32,735 nt of DNA from Candidatus Methanomethylicota archaeon (GCA_029887765.1 JARXPF010000005.1:1-32735), one strand, 5' to 3'; counted from the first letter of the stretch, positions 1 to 7,305 are shown. Numbers and translations are program-made. Notes: a model not told the origin generated them from the letters alone.

Positions 1-19
1 TGGAGAAATTGCTTTTTTA

Positions 20-33
20 TTTTTCATGAAAAA
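20..33. repeat. palindrome TTTTTCATGAAAAA, copy 1 of 3
   Basis: Perfect 14-bp palindrome with core TTTCATGAAA. The same core recurs at 148-161 and 1726-1739, all in the noncoding flanks of the RuvB-like gene and its sRNA. It may be a dimeric regulator site or may be chance in AT-rich DNA. The first 223 bases otherwise hold no gene that I can see. Confidence 0.4.
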
Positions 34-147
34 GAGTAAGAATAGTTTGAATATATAAGTATTTTGGATGAAAATTATTTATGAAAAATTATTTTTATAA
101 AAAATATCATAATTCTTAATTACTTCAATAAAAAATTTAATTTAAAA

Positions 148-161
148 ATTTTCATGAAAAT
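148..161. repeat. palindrome ATTTTCATGAAAAT, copy 2 of 3
   Basis: Perfect 14-bp palindrome sharing the TTTCATGAAA core with the copies at 20-33 and 1726-1739. It lies about 63 bp before the ATG of the RuvB-like gene, close enough to the promoter region to act as an operator. That role is inference only. Confidence 0.4.
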
Positions 162-223
162 AAAGATAAAATTAATATCTTTGAAAATTATTATTAAATC
201 ATCTAATTCTATTGGTGATTATT

Positions 224-1594
224 ATGAGTGGAGAAATTATAGTTAAAGAGGTAGAGAAAAAAATAGAAAGAGGCCTAAGTCTTCACAATCATATAACTGG
301 ATTAGGACTTGATGAAAAATTAAGAGCAATTCATATAGCAGATGGTTTAGTTGGTCAAGAAGAAGCAAGAGAAGCTTCAGGAATTATGGTAGAACTCATT
401 AAAAAAGGAAAAAGAGCAGGGCATGGATTATTACTTATTGGCCCACCTGGGACTGGAAAAACTGCAATTGCTGTAGGTATGGCTAGAGAACTTGGTAGAG
501 ATGTACCATTTGTTTCAATATCAGGAAGTGAAATTTATGGAACAATAATAAAGAAAACTGAATTTTTAACACAAGCAATGAGAAGGGCTATTGGACTTAG
601 ATTAATAGAACAAAGAGAAGTTTATGAAGGTGAAGTAACTTCATTAGAAATTGAAAAAGCACCCCATCCTTATAATCCCTATGTTCAAGTCGCACTTGGT
701 GCATTATTAACATTAAAAACTAAAAAAGAAGAGAAAACCATAGAAGTTAGTGATAGAATTGCAAATCAATTATTAAGATTAAATATTAGAATTGGTGATG
801 TTATAGAAATAGATGCTGAAACTGGAAGAATAAATAAAATTGGAAGAAGTAGAGAAATTGAAAGTAAATGGAAAGGAGAATATAGAGTAGGGAGGCTTGT
901 AGAAAGACCTGATGGTCCAGTATTTAAAACAAAGAAAATTTCTCATACACTTTCACTTCATGATATTGATATGGCGAATATAAGAGTAGGAAGAGCATTA
1001 TTATTTAGAGAAGAAGAAATAACTGATGAAGTAAGAATGAAAGTAGATGAAGAAGTAGAGAAATTAATTAAAGAAAAGAAGGCTCAATTAGTACCAGGAA
1101 TATTATTCATAGATGAAGCACATATGCTTGATATAGAAGCCTTTTCTTTTTTAAATAGAGCATTAGAACAAGAATTTGCTCCACTTCTTGTTTTAGCAAC
1201 TAATAGAGCTATAACAAAAATTAGAGGAACTGATGTATTAGCTCCTCATGGCATACCAATTGATATGCTTGATAGATTACTTATAGCAAAAACAAAACTT
1301 CCTTCAAGAGAAGATATTATGAAAATTTTAGAAATAAAAGCAATAAATGATGGTATTGAACTTGATAAAACAGCACTTGAATTTCTTACTGAAATTGGAG
1401 TAAAACATACATTAAGATATGCAGCACAACTTTTACAACCATCTAAAATAATAGCAGAAATAATGAATAGTAATATTGTTAAAATAGAGCATATTGAAAG
1501 AGCTAAGAATGTATTCATGGATGTAAGAGATTCAATGAAATATTTAGAAGAAGAATTAAGTAAAGATCCTATTTTCTCTCAATTTTTAAAATAA
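224..1594 (+). CDS. TIP49/RuvB-like AAA+ ATPase (RuvBL family)
   Basis: AAA+ ATPase of the TIP49 (RuvBL1/RuvBL2, Pontin/Reptin) family; 456 residues is the usual length. The Walker A motif GPPGTGKT lies near residues 73-80. The family insertion domain follows, then a Walker B segment ILFIDEAHML near residue 300 and a sensor region LVLATNRA. In eukaryotes these proteins form hexameric rings acting in chromatin remodelling and in box C/D snoRNP assembly; the archaeal role is poorly known. The start is ATG at 224 because GGTGAT (214-219) sits four bases upstream; TTG 212 and GTG 215 are in frame but lie within or before that SD. A box C/D sRNA begins about 35 bp after the stop on the same strand, a striking match to the eukaryotic role. 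The family call is firm; the cellular role is inferred. Confidence 0.93.
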   Translation: MSGEIIVKEVEKKIERGLSLHNHITGLGLDEKLRAIHIADGLVGQEEAREASGIMVELIKKGKRAGHGLLLIGPPGTGKTAIAVGMARELGRDVPFVSISGSEIYGTIIKKTEFLTQAMRRAIGLRLIEQREVYEGEVTSLEIEKAPHPYNPYVQVALGALLTLKTKKEEKTIEVSDRIANQLLRLNIRIGDVIEIDAETGRINKIGRSREIESKWKGEYRVGRLVERPDGPVFKTKKISHTLSLHDIDMANIRVGRALLFREEEITDEVRMKVDEEVEKLIKEKKAQLVPGILFIDEAHMLDIEAFSFLNRALEQEFAPLLVLATNRAITKIRGTDVLAPHGIPIDMLDRLLIAKTKLPSREDIMKILEIKAINDGIELDKTALEFLTEIGVKHTLRYAAQLLQPSKIIAEIMNSNIVKIEHIERAKNVFMDVRDSMKYLEEELSKDPIFSQFLK

Positions 1595-1629
1595 ATTTTT
1601 AAATTTCTTTTTTATAAATATTAATTTAA

Positions 1630-1682
1630 ATGAAGAGAACTCCCGGCACTGAAATATAGATGAAGAATACTTACCCATCTGA
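1630..1682 (+). ncRNA. box C/D guide sRNA (methylation guide)
   Basis: All four boxes are present with archaeal spacing: box C ATGAAGA (1630-1636), 12-nt guide (1637-1648, GAACTCCCGGCA), box D' CTGA (1649-1652), 7-nt linker, box C' ATGAAGA (1660-1666), 12-nt guide (1667-1678, ATACTTACCCAT), box D CTGA (1679-1682). The C boxes depart from RUGAUGA by one base, but the same variant is used in the second sRNA of this window (8379-8432). Such RNAs bind L7Ae, Nop5 and fibrillarin and direct 2'-O-methylation of the target base paired to the fifth guide base before box D or D'. The guide complements are TGCCGGGAGTTC and ATGGGTAAGTAT; I could not assign rRNA or tRNA targets by eye. It follows the RuvB-like gene by 35 bp and may be processed from its transcript. 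Confidence 0.87.
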
Positions 1683-1725
1683 TTTTTATTGAATTTAATT
1701 TTAAAAATCTTAATATTATAATTTC

Positions 1726-1739
1726 AATTTCATGAAATT
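1726..1739. repeat. palindrome AATTTCATGAAATT, copy 3 of 3
   Basis: Perfect 14-bp palindrome with the same TTTCATGAAA core as 20-33 and 148-161, here downstream of the sRNA. It lies in the 278-bp noncoding stretch 1683-1960, in which I also see a hairpin at 1827-1849 and no convincing gene. Confidence 0.4.
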
Positions 1740-1826
1740 AAAAATGAATAAGTATTGATTTAATCATAAACAATAATGATTGTTATTAATAAAATGTCAA
1801 TAATATTATTAAAATTTTTAACAATA

Positions 1827-1849
1827 TTACTATGTTATAAGCATAGTAA
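1827..1849. repeat. 8-bp stem, 7-nt loop inverted repeat
   Basis: TTACTATG (1827-1834) pairs perfectly with CATAGTAA (1842-1849) around a 7-base loop. It lies between the C/D sRNA and the convergent tRNA gene and may act in transcript ending or be incidental. There is no T-tract directly after it on either strand. Confidence 0.35.
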
Positions 1850-1960
1850 GTGAATAAGAGGTCTAAGGAAAAACTCTTTATCATAAAAAATACATCTATT
1901 AATAATTCATAAAATATTAATAATTCACAAGCTTTTATATAAAATTACATACATTTTAAA

Positions 1961-2034
1961 GGGCCTGGCGGGACTTGAACCCGCGATCCTCGGCTTCGGA
2001 AGCCGATGCTTTATCCTTACTAAGCTACAGGCCC
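1961..2034 (-). tRNA. tRNA-Arg (anticodon CCG)
   Basis: Read on the minus strand, a 74-nt cloverleaf: acceptor arm GGGCCTG paired with CAGGCCC, anticodon stem TCGGC/GCCGA around loop TTCCGAA giving anticodon CCG, and T arm GCGGG/CCCGC around TTCGAAT. It decodes CGG arginine codons. There is no intron and no encoded CCA tail. It is convergent with the RuvB-like/sRNA unit and lies 10 bp beyond the 3' end of the small zinc-ribbon membrane protein gene on the same strand. Confidence 0.97.
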
Positions 2035-2044
2035 TAAAATTATA

Positions 2045-2275
2045 TTAAAGAGAGTAATAAATAATCATTATAACAAGTATTGTAAAAATAGCAATTAAGT
2101 AATAAGTCATTATTTTTTGAAATTTTTTCTCACGTTGTAATTTAGATATTTCTTTTTGATATTCTGGTTTACATTTTAAACAATAATTTCTACTTGAAAC
2201 TTCTATCATTCTTCCACAATATATGCAATGTTTATGAGGATAAATGTAAGGTTTTTCTTCTTTTAATTGACTCAC
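2045..2275 (-). CDS. small zinc-ribbon, single-TM protein (DUF2116-like)
   Basis: A 76-residue protein. Cys pairs CIYCG (about residues 18-22) and CLKC (about 33-36) form a probable treble-clef or zinc ribbon. A basic, helical linker follows, then one C-terminal transmembrane helix (about residues 54-74). This layout matches the archaeal DUF2116-type proteins of unknown function, probably a tail-anchored protein with a cytosolic zinc domain. The start is GTG (2273-2275), only two bases after the htpX stop, so it is almost surely co-translated with htpX. The family match is from memory of the pattern. Confidence 0.72.
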   Translation of the reverse strand: MSQLKEEKPYIYPHKHCIYCGRMIEVSSRNYCLKCKPEYQKEISKLQREKKFQKIMTYYLIAIFTILVIMIIYYSL

Positions 2276-2277
2276 TA

Positions 2278-3129
2278 TTAACCTACTCCCATAGCCATAG
2301 CTTTCAATCTTTCAATTCTCTTCCAAGTAGGAGGATGTGTTGAAAATAATTCAAGTAAAGAATCTCCTCTAAATGGATTCACTATCCATAATGGACTTGT
2401 AGATGGATTTATATTAAGCATAGCTCCAGATTTAACAAATCTTTCTATTTTTTCTAAAGCACTTGCAAGTGATAAAGGTTTTTTAGAAATCATAGCACCA
2501 CTTTTATCTGCTTCATATTCCCTACTTCTAGAAATTGCCATTTGTACTAATAAAGCAGCAAATGGTGCTAATAAACTTAGTAAAAATGCTAATATTCCAG
2601 TATTTCTATTTCTACTATCACTAAAGAATATACTATATCTTCCTATTAATGCTAAATAACTTATAGCTCCAGCAATTGTAGCAACTATAGATTGAATTAA
2701 AACATCTCTATTCTTTATATGAGAAAGTTCATGTGATATTACACCTTCAAGTTCATCTTCATTTAAAATTTCTAATAAGCCTTTAGTTACAGCAACTACA
2801 GAATTCTTTGGATTTCTTCCTGTAGCAAAAGCATTTGGAATACGAGAATTTATTATTGCTACTTTAGGTTTAGGTAAACCAGCTGATATAGCTAATTTTG
2901 ATACAATTCTATGAAGTATAGGATATTCAGATTCATTAACAATTTTAGCTCTTGTCATAGAAAGTACAATTTTATCACTATAGAAATAAGCTATAAAATT
3001 CATTATTCCAGCTAATATTAATGCAAATAATGCTACAGATTCAGGAGCACCAAACATTAATCCTATTACATATCCTAAACCTACAAATATTAATGTTAAG
3101 AATAACATCATAAGAGCAAGTCTAAACAT
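2278..3129 (-). CDS. htpX: HtpX-family membrane zinc metalloprotease (M48)
   Basis: A 283-residue integral membrane protease that degrades misfolded membrane proteins. Two N-terminal transmembrane helices lie at about 5-27 and 31-50. The catalytic zinc motif is HELSH at 133-137, two further hydrophobic segments follow, and the third ligand is a Glu in the SREYEAD segment. Length and order are those of HtpX. The ATG at 3127-3129 has a strong SD (AGGAGA, about 3135-3140). It lies between the ABCE1 gene (25-bp gap) and the DUF2116-like gene in a minus-strand run that probably starts at the acidic-protein promoter near 5490. The call is firm; substrates are unknown. Confidence 0.93.
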   Translation of the reverse strand: MFRLALMMLFLTLIFVGLGYVIGLMFGAPESVALFALILAGIMNFIAYFYSDKIVLSMTRAKIVNESEYPILHRIVSKLAISAGLPKPKVAIINSRIPNAFATGRNPKNSVVAVTKGLLEILNEDELEGVISHELSHIKNRDVLIQSIVATIAGAISYLALIGRYSIFFSDSRNRNTGILAFLLSLLAPFAALLVQMAISRSREYEADKSGAMISKKPLSLASALEKIERFVKSGAMLNINPSTSPLWIVNPFRGDSLLELFSTHPPTWKRIERLKAMAMGVG

Positions 3130-3153
3130 ATTAATCTCCTAAATTAAGAAAAA

Positions 3154-4962
3154 TTAAGAACCACTATTTAAATTTTCAACTTCTTGAATTTGAATATAAT
3201 AATATTCATTAATTTCTTTTTGATATCTATCAAGCCAAGATCCTTTTTTATTTACTCTTGGTCTTCCAGTATCTGGATCTCTTCTAAAAGTTATATCTAC
3301 TTCTTTAAGAAATTGATTCATACCTTTTCTTAATGTAGTAGGAGGATTAGCATAACCAATTTTTCCAGGATTTCCTGTAAATACCATAATACTATCTGCC
3401 ATAAGATCAATGGCAACTACATCATGTTCAACTACGAGAGCTGCAGCTCTTTTTTTCTCTACAACTCTTTTTATACATCTTGCTACAGCAAGTCTATGTT
3501 CTACATCTAAATGAGCTGTAGGTTCATCTAAAAGAAATAATTTTGCATCTTTAGATAAGCATAAAGCTACTGAAACTCTTTGTAATTCACCTCCACTTAA
3601 AGTATTAACTCTTCTTTCAAGAAGAGGTTCTATTTCTAAAGGAAGGAGAATTTCTTCTTTAAACCATTGATCATTTAATAATTCTGAATTTATTAATTCT
3701 TTTATAGTTTTATCAGTATTTGGAAAAACATATTGAGGTTTATAGCTTATATTTATTCCAAATTTTTCAATATAACCTTCTTTTGGTTCAATTAATCCTG
3801 CAATAGTTTTAACAAAAGTAGTTTTACCAATACCATTTGGACCTACAACTCCTACAACTTCTCCTTTATGTATTAATCCTGGCATTGCAATTAATTCAAA
3901 ATTTTCAATATTAACTTTAAAAGAAGGCCATCTTAATAATAAATCCTCACTTTTCCATTCTCTTGGTATAGGAGAAAGATTAAATTTTATTTCATAAGGT
4001 CTAAATCTTATATTTTCATCTGGTATATAACCATTTATATATAAATTTATACCAACTCTAACTCCATGAGGTTTTGAAACTATTCCATAAACTCCTGGTT
4101 TACCATAATATATACATACATAATCAGATAAATAATCTAAAACTGCTAAATCATGTTCAGCTACTAATACATATTTAGATTCTTTTGCAAGATCTCTTAA
4201 AAGAGAAGCCATTCTTAATCTTTGATATATATCAAGATAACTTGATGGTTCATCAAATATATAAACATCAGCATCTCTAAGAGCTGCTGCAGCTATGGCA
4301 ACTCTTTGTAATTCACCTCCACTTAATGCATGAATATCTCTATCCATAATTGAATTAAGTGAAAGTTTTTCACAAACTTCTTTTAAAACTCCTCTTTCAT
4401 CTATGCGTTTTAATATTTCACCAACACTACCTATAATATTCTTTGGAGCTTCATCTATGTATTGAGGTTTCATAACTACTTTTAATTTTCCTTCAGAAAG
4501 TTTTTTAAAATAATTATAAAGCTCAGAACCTCTAAAATATTTTAATATAGATCGCCAATCTGGAGGACAATCATAAAAACCAAGATTTGGTTTTATAGCA
4601 CCTCCAAGTATTTTTAATGATGTAGATTTTCCTGCACCATTTGGTCCTAATAATCCTAAAATCATTCCTTCTTTTGGAATTGGTAATCTATAGAGCTTAA
4701 ATGAATTTGGACCATATCTATGAACACATAATTCTTCTAATTCATCTGGAAGATTTACTATATTTATTGCATTAAAAGGACATTTTTTAATACAAATTCC
4801 ACAACCAGTACAAAGTTGTTCAGATATTATTGGACGTTTTAATTCTTCATCAAATTTTATTGCCTCAGCTCCACTTCTTACTATTGGACAAAATTTTATA
4901 CATTCTCTATTACATTTTCCGGGTTTGCAGAAGTCCATATCGACAACTGCAACCCGGATCAT
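3154..4962 (-). CDS. abce1: ABCE1/RLI ribosome-recycling ATPase
   Basis: Soluble twin-ATPase that splits ribosomes after termination, acting with aRF1/aPelota. Two [4Fe-4S] clusters are bound at the N-terminus: C12, C17, C21, C25 with C51, C54, C57, C61. The first ATPase has Walker A GPNGAGKST (about 106-114) and signature LSGGELQR. The second has GPNGIGKTT and another LSGGELQR, and D-loops and His switches (AEHD, VEHD) are visible. At 602 residues it is full length. The ATG has SD GGTGATT just upstream. It begins 8 bp after the TFS/Rpb9-like gene, linking a transcription and a translation factor in one unit. Identification is essentially certain. Confidence 0.97.
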   Translation of the reverse strand: MIRVAVVDMDFCKPGKCNRECIKFCPIVRSGAEAIKFDEELKRPIISEQLCTGCGICIKKCPFNAINIVNLPDELEELCVHRYGPNSFKLYRLPIPKEGMILGLLGPNGAGKSTSLKILGGAIKPNLGFYDCPPDWRSILKYFRGSELYNYFKKLSEGKLKVVMKPQYIDEAPKNIIGSVGEILKRIDERGVLKEVCEKLSLNSIMDRDIHALSGGELQRVAIAAAALRDADVYIFDEPSSYLDIYQRLRMASLLRDLAKESKYVLVAEHDLAVLDYLSDYVCIYYGKPGVYGIVSKPHGVRVGINLYINGYIPDENIRFRPYEIKFNLSPIPREWKSEDLLLRWPSFKVNIENFELIAMPGLIHKGEVVGVVGPNGIGKTTFVKTIAGLIEPKEGYIEKFGINISYKPQYVFPNTDKTIKELINSELLNDQWFKEEILLPLEIEPLLERRVNTLSGGELQRVSVALCLSKDAKLFLLDEPTAHLDVEHRLAVARCIKRVVEKKRAAALVVEHDVVAIDLMADSIMVFTGNPGKIGYANPPTTLRKGMNQFLKEVDITFRRDPDTGRPRVNKKGSWLDRYQKEINEYYYIQIQEVENLNSGS

Positions 4963-4970
4963 GGAATCAC

Positions 4971-5249
4971 CTAATCTTCAGTTTCTTCAGTTTCTTCTTC
5001 ATAACTCTCAAGAAATACTTTATAATATTCAGCCATGAGTTCTTTTTCTTCTTCTTTTCTCTTAATTTTCACTGGTTCTTCAACAATTAACATTTTTCTT
5101 CTTTTTCCTTCTTCAACTTGTTGAACTATTTTATAACTTTCACTTTTTTCTAAATCTTTTTCAAAACCACATGATTTACACTTAAGAATAACTTTGTCAT
5201 TTTTTTTCACTGGCATTAATAATTTTCCACAATTTTGACAAAACTCCAA
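4971..5249 (-). CDS. TFS/Rpb9-like protein with N-terminal zinc ribbon only
   Basis: A 92-residue protein. The N-terminus carries the zinc ribbon of archaeal transcript-cleavage factor TFS / Rpb9 / RpoM (CQNCGKLL ... CKSCGF, about residues 4-28). The usual C-terminal ribbon, with the catalytic Asp-Glu hairpin of TFS, is absent. Instead there is a charged helical stretch ending in a glutamate-rich tail (residues 82-92). It therefore cannot stimulate RNA cleavage in the known way and may be a polymerase-binding regulator or Rpb9-like subunit. The start is taken as TTG (5247-5249) with SD AGGTGA six bases upstream. It is preceded by the acidic repeat protein and followed by abce1. The fold call is likely; the function is open. 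Confidence 0.72.
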   Translation of the reverse strand: MEFCQNCGKLLMPVKKNDKVILKCKSCGFEKDLEKSESYKIVQQVEEGKRRKMLIVEEPVKIKRKEEEKELMAEYYKVFLESYEEETEETED

Positions 5250-5284
5250 TATTATTCACCTAAAAAATTTTAAAGAAAGGAGGA

Positions 5285-5440
5285 TTACCATTCCTCCTCC
5301 TCTTCTTCTTCGAATTCCTCTTCCTCTGGCCATTCCTCTTCTTCGAATTCCTCTTCTTCTTCAAGCCATTCTTCTTCGAATTCTTCCTCTTCTTCAAATT
5401 CTTCTTCTTCGAATTCCTCATCTAGTTCTGGTTGGAACAT
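5285..5440 (-). CDS. 51-residue glutamate-rich protein of 11-residue repeats
   Basis: An open frame of 51 codons from ATG (5438-5440) to TAA (5285-5287) with a textbook SD GGAGGT (5450-5455) and a TATA-like element at about 5484-5491. The product is nearly all Glu with spaced aromatics. Phe falls at residues 10, 21, 32 and 43, exactly 11 apart. A second hydrophobic residue sits 4-8 residues later: F15, W25-L26, W37, W51. The DNA shows the same period: GAATTC at 5312, 5345, 5378 and 5411, each 33 bp apart. The 11-residue spacing suits an amphipathic helix or hendecad coiled coil with a strongly anionic face. I recognise no family. It heads the TFS-like/ABCE1/HtpX unit. The SD, promoter and position argue that it is real; its function is unknown, though binding a basic surface (ribosome, polymerase, histone) would fit. 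Confidence 0.82.
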   Translation of the reverse strand: MFQPELDEEFEEEEFEEEEEFEEEWLEEEEEFEEEEWPEEEEFEEEEEEEW

Positions 5441-5449
5441 GGATTTTTT

Positions 5450-5491
5450 ACCTCCAAGCAAAGGATTTTGGCAAGTTTGTTCTATTTAAAT
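5450..5491 (-). promoter_or_regulatory. promoter and SD for the acidic protein/ABCE1 unit
   Basis: On the minus strand a TATA-like TTTAAATA (5484-5491) lies about 43-50 bases before the ATG, and the SD GGAGGT occupies 5450-5455. A start of transcription near 5460 would give a short leader. The rest of the 5441-5728 gap is AT-rich and shows no further gene, only the presumed promoter of the THUMP gene on plus. Confidence 0.6.
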
Positions 5492-5728
5492 ATAACGATT
5501 CCATAAGAGAATGATTATTTTGAGATTAAAAATTCCTTCAAATAATAAATAATTAAAATAAGAAATAAATTAAAGAAGGAAAGATTGTTATATATTCAAT
5601 ATAGCATTGAAAAATTAATTTATTAATTTCTATATAATGAAGAATTTTACATGAAATAAATTAAGAAAATTTTAACACTTAAAATTTAAAAATAATATTA
5701 GAAAATAAAGTAGAAAGAGGTTTTATGA

Positions 5729-6247
5729 TTGAAGGAATTTAATATAATATTAACTAGTAGAAGAGGAAATGAAAATCAATGTTCAAAAGAATTTATAATT
5801 TTAGCTAAAAAAATTGGTTATGAAGTTGATATTGATAGAACAAAATTCTCTGGAGTTTTATTATGTAAAATAGAAGGCGATCCTATAGAATTTGTAAGAA
5901 AAGCTAGGAAAATAATTGAAGAAGATCCTTGGAGATTTAGATATATTCAAAGAATTATTCCTATTCAATGGATATTAGATTTTAATTCTTTAAAAGAAAG
6001 AGCAAAATCTATTGAAATTCCTGAAGGATGTTCATTTAAAGTAGTAGTTAATAAAAGAGGAAGTGAAATTAGTAGTAAAGAAATTATTGAAACAATAGCT
6101 TCATTTATAAATAGAAAAGTTGATTTAGAAAATCCAGATTATATTATACAAATTGAAATTATAGAAAATTATATAGGAATGTCAATAATAAAAAAAGAAG
6201 ACATAATTTCTATTCCAAAAATACAAGAAGAAATATTATCTAAATAA
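5729..6247 (+). CDS. THUMP-domain RNA-binding protein (Tan1/THUMPD1-like)
   Basis: A 172-residue protein. The N-terminal half (about 5-75, beginning NIILTSRRGNE) resembles the N-terminal ferredoxin-like part of THUMP modules. The C-terminal half (about 95-172: FKVVVNKRGS ... NPDYIIQIEII ... IGMSII) is a typical THUMP domain, which binds the tRNA acceptor region. A stand-alone THUMP protein of this size matches the Tan1/THUMPD1 adaptor for tRNA N4-acetylcytidine formation. The start is taken as TTG 5729 with AGAGG about 9 bases upstream; an ATG at 5725 is out of frame and stops after five codons. The last 12 bp overlap the 3' end of the convergent cgi121-like gene. The THUMP call is fairly sure; the acetylation role is inferred. 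Confidence 0.78.
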   Translation: MKEFNIILTSRRGNENQCSKEFIILAKKIGYEVDIDRTKFSGVLLCKIEGDPIEFVRKARKIIEEDPWRFRYIQRIIPIQWILDFNSLKERAKSIEIPEGCSFKVVVNKRGSEISSKEIIETIASFINRKVDLENPDYIIQIEIIENYIGMSIIKKEDIISIPKIQEEILSK

Positions 6248-6754
6248 TTCAGAAAGAGCAATTTTTTCTAAAACTAAAGATTGAATAGCAATTTCTTCTT
6301 TTTCATAAATTGATTTTGCAATAGAAAATTCTAATTCTTTTATATTAAAAGCTTCCATTAATTTTTTAATTTTTTCTTTAGTTATTTTTATTAATGATTC
6401 ATCTTCTTCACCATATTTTAATAATTCATTTATAATAGATTTATCATTTATTATTAAAACTATACATTCTTTTAAATTTTGATTTATTCCTATTTTATTT
6501 ATAGCATCTTTTATTTGTCTTGTAGCAGAAGCATATAAAAGAACTTCCATAACTAAGGATTTTGCAATATTTTTATTTTTTTTCCATGATCTAATAGCAA
6601 ATTTTAAAGAAGTTAAAATATGTTCATATCCTGCTATAAGATTAGCATTTAATAATTGAACATTATTCGATATTAATTTTAAAATAGAATTAGGATCTCT
6701 TAATCTAATAGGAATAATGAAGAAATTAATTCCTTCATAACAATCACTATACAT
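6236..6754 (-). CDS. cgi121: Cgi121-like KEOPS subunit
   Basis: A 172-residue protein with the Cgi121/TPRKB signature, EVLLYASATRQIKDAI followed by KIGI (about 72-92), preceded by an LIAGYEHILTSL segment. KEOPS transfers threonylcarbamoyl to A37 of ANN-decoding tRNAs; Cgi121 binds Bud32 and the tRNA 3' end. The ATG at 6752-6754 has SD GGTGAT three bases upstream. It is the last gene of a minus-strand run (S17e, sRNA, SerK-like, MoaD-like, phosphoribosyltransferase) and lies 4 bp after the phosphoribosyltransferase stop. No other KEOPS subunits are in the window. The call rests on motif recognition and is likely. Confidence 0.78.
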   Translation of the reverse strand: MYSDCYEGINFFIIPIRLRDPNSILKLISNNVQLLNANLIAGYEHILTSLKFAIRSWKKNKNIAKSLVMEVLLYASATRQIKDAINKIGINQNLKECIVLIINDKSIINELLKYGEEDESLIKITKEKIKKLMEAFNIKELEFSIAKSIYEKEEIAIQSLVLEKIALSELFR

Positions 6755-6758
6755 TAAA

Positions 6759-7304
6759 TCACCTTTTCTTTAAAAATTCCATATATTCCTTAGGTATGCC
6801 TATGGAAAGAAGTTTTTCTTCATCTTTTAAAATTTCAGTTAAATATTCTATACTTTCTCTAAATTCCCAAGGATAAATAATCCAAGCATCAGTTAATTCA
6901 ACATAAAAATCTGGAGCTATTTTAGACCATGGCTTCATATGAAGTGTAGCAAGTTTTATTTCCTTTGCCCCCATTGAATCAACATGATTTTTAGCAAGTA
7001 ATAAACTCTCACCAGTATCTGCAACATCATCAACAATAAGAACAGATTTTCCATAAGGAGATTCTGATATTGGTTGAGTTATAACTGGTTTTCCATTTCT
7101 CTTTCCTATACTTTTATAAAATTCTATTTTCATTGAAGCTAAATTTTTTACATTTAAAAGATCAGATAAAAGACGAGCAGTTACCCATCCACCTCTTGCT
7201 ACACCAACAATAATATCAGGAATAAAATTACTTTCAATAATCTTATGTGCAAGATTTAATGTTAAAAATTGTATATCTCTCCAATTTAAAGTTATAATTT
7301 TCAT
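6759..7304 (-). CDS. purine-type phosphoribosyltransferase
   Basis: A 181-residue type I phosphoribosyltransferase. The PRPP-binding loop is VLIVDDVADTGESL (about residues 85-98) and the PPi loop GVARGGW lies near 33-39. It resembles the archaeal xanthine/guanine-type group (COG2236-like) that salvages purine bases to nucleotides. A start at ATG 7302-7304 is chosen over the in-frame ATG at 7314-7316. An SD (GGTGGAT) lies just before it, made from the terminal Gly-Gly codons of the MoaD-like gene, and this start leaves a 1-bp gap. Substrate specificity cannot be read from the sequence. Confidence 0.85.
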   Translation of the reverse strand: MKIITLNWRDIQFLTLNLAHKIIESNFIPDIIVGVARGGWVTARLLSDLLNVKNLASMKIEFYKSIGKRNGKPVITQPISESPYGKSVLIVDDVADTGESLLLAKNHVDSMGAKEIKLATLHMKPWSKIAPDFYVELTDAWIIYPWEFRESIEYLTEILKDEEKLLSIGIPKEYMEFLKKR

Positions 7305-7305
7305 A

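Noticed and set aside
1246-1518. Open frame antisense to the RuvB-like gene
   Set aside because: Mirror of a strongly conserved AAA+ domain; no SD and no family resemblance. The same applies to antisense frames at 4830-5090, 7400-7630, 8237-8449, 8977-9231, 9446-9646, 15821-16171, 19341-19577, 22807-23085, 30253-30492 and 31131-31358.
5280-5440. CT-rich tandem repeat as a CRISPR array or simple satellite
   Set aside because: The 33-bp period has no distinct spacers and keeps an uninterrupted frame with ATG, SD and stop on minus, so it is coding.
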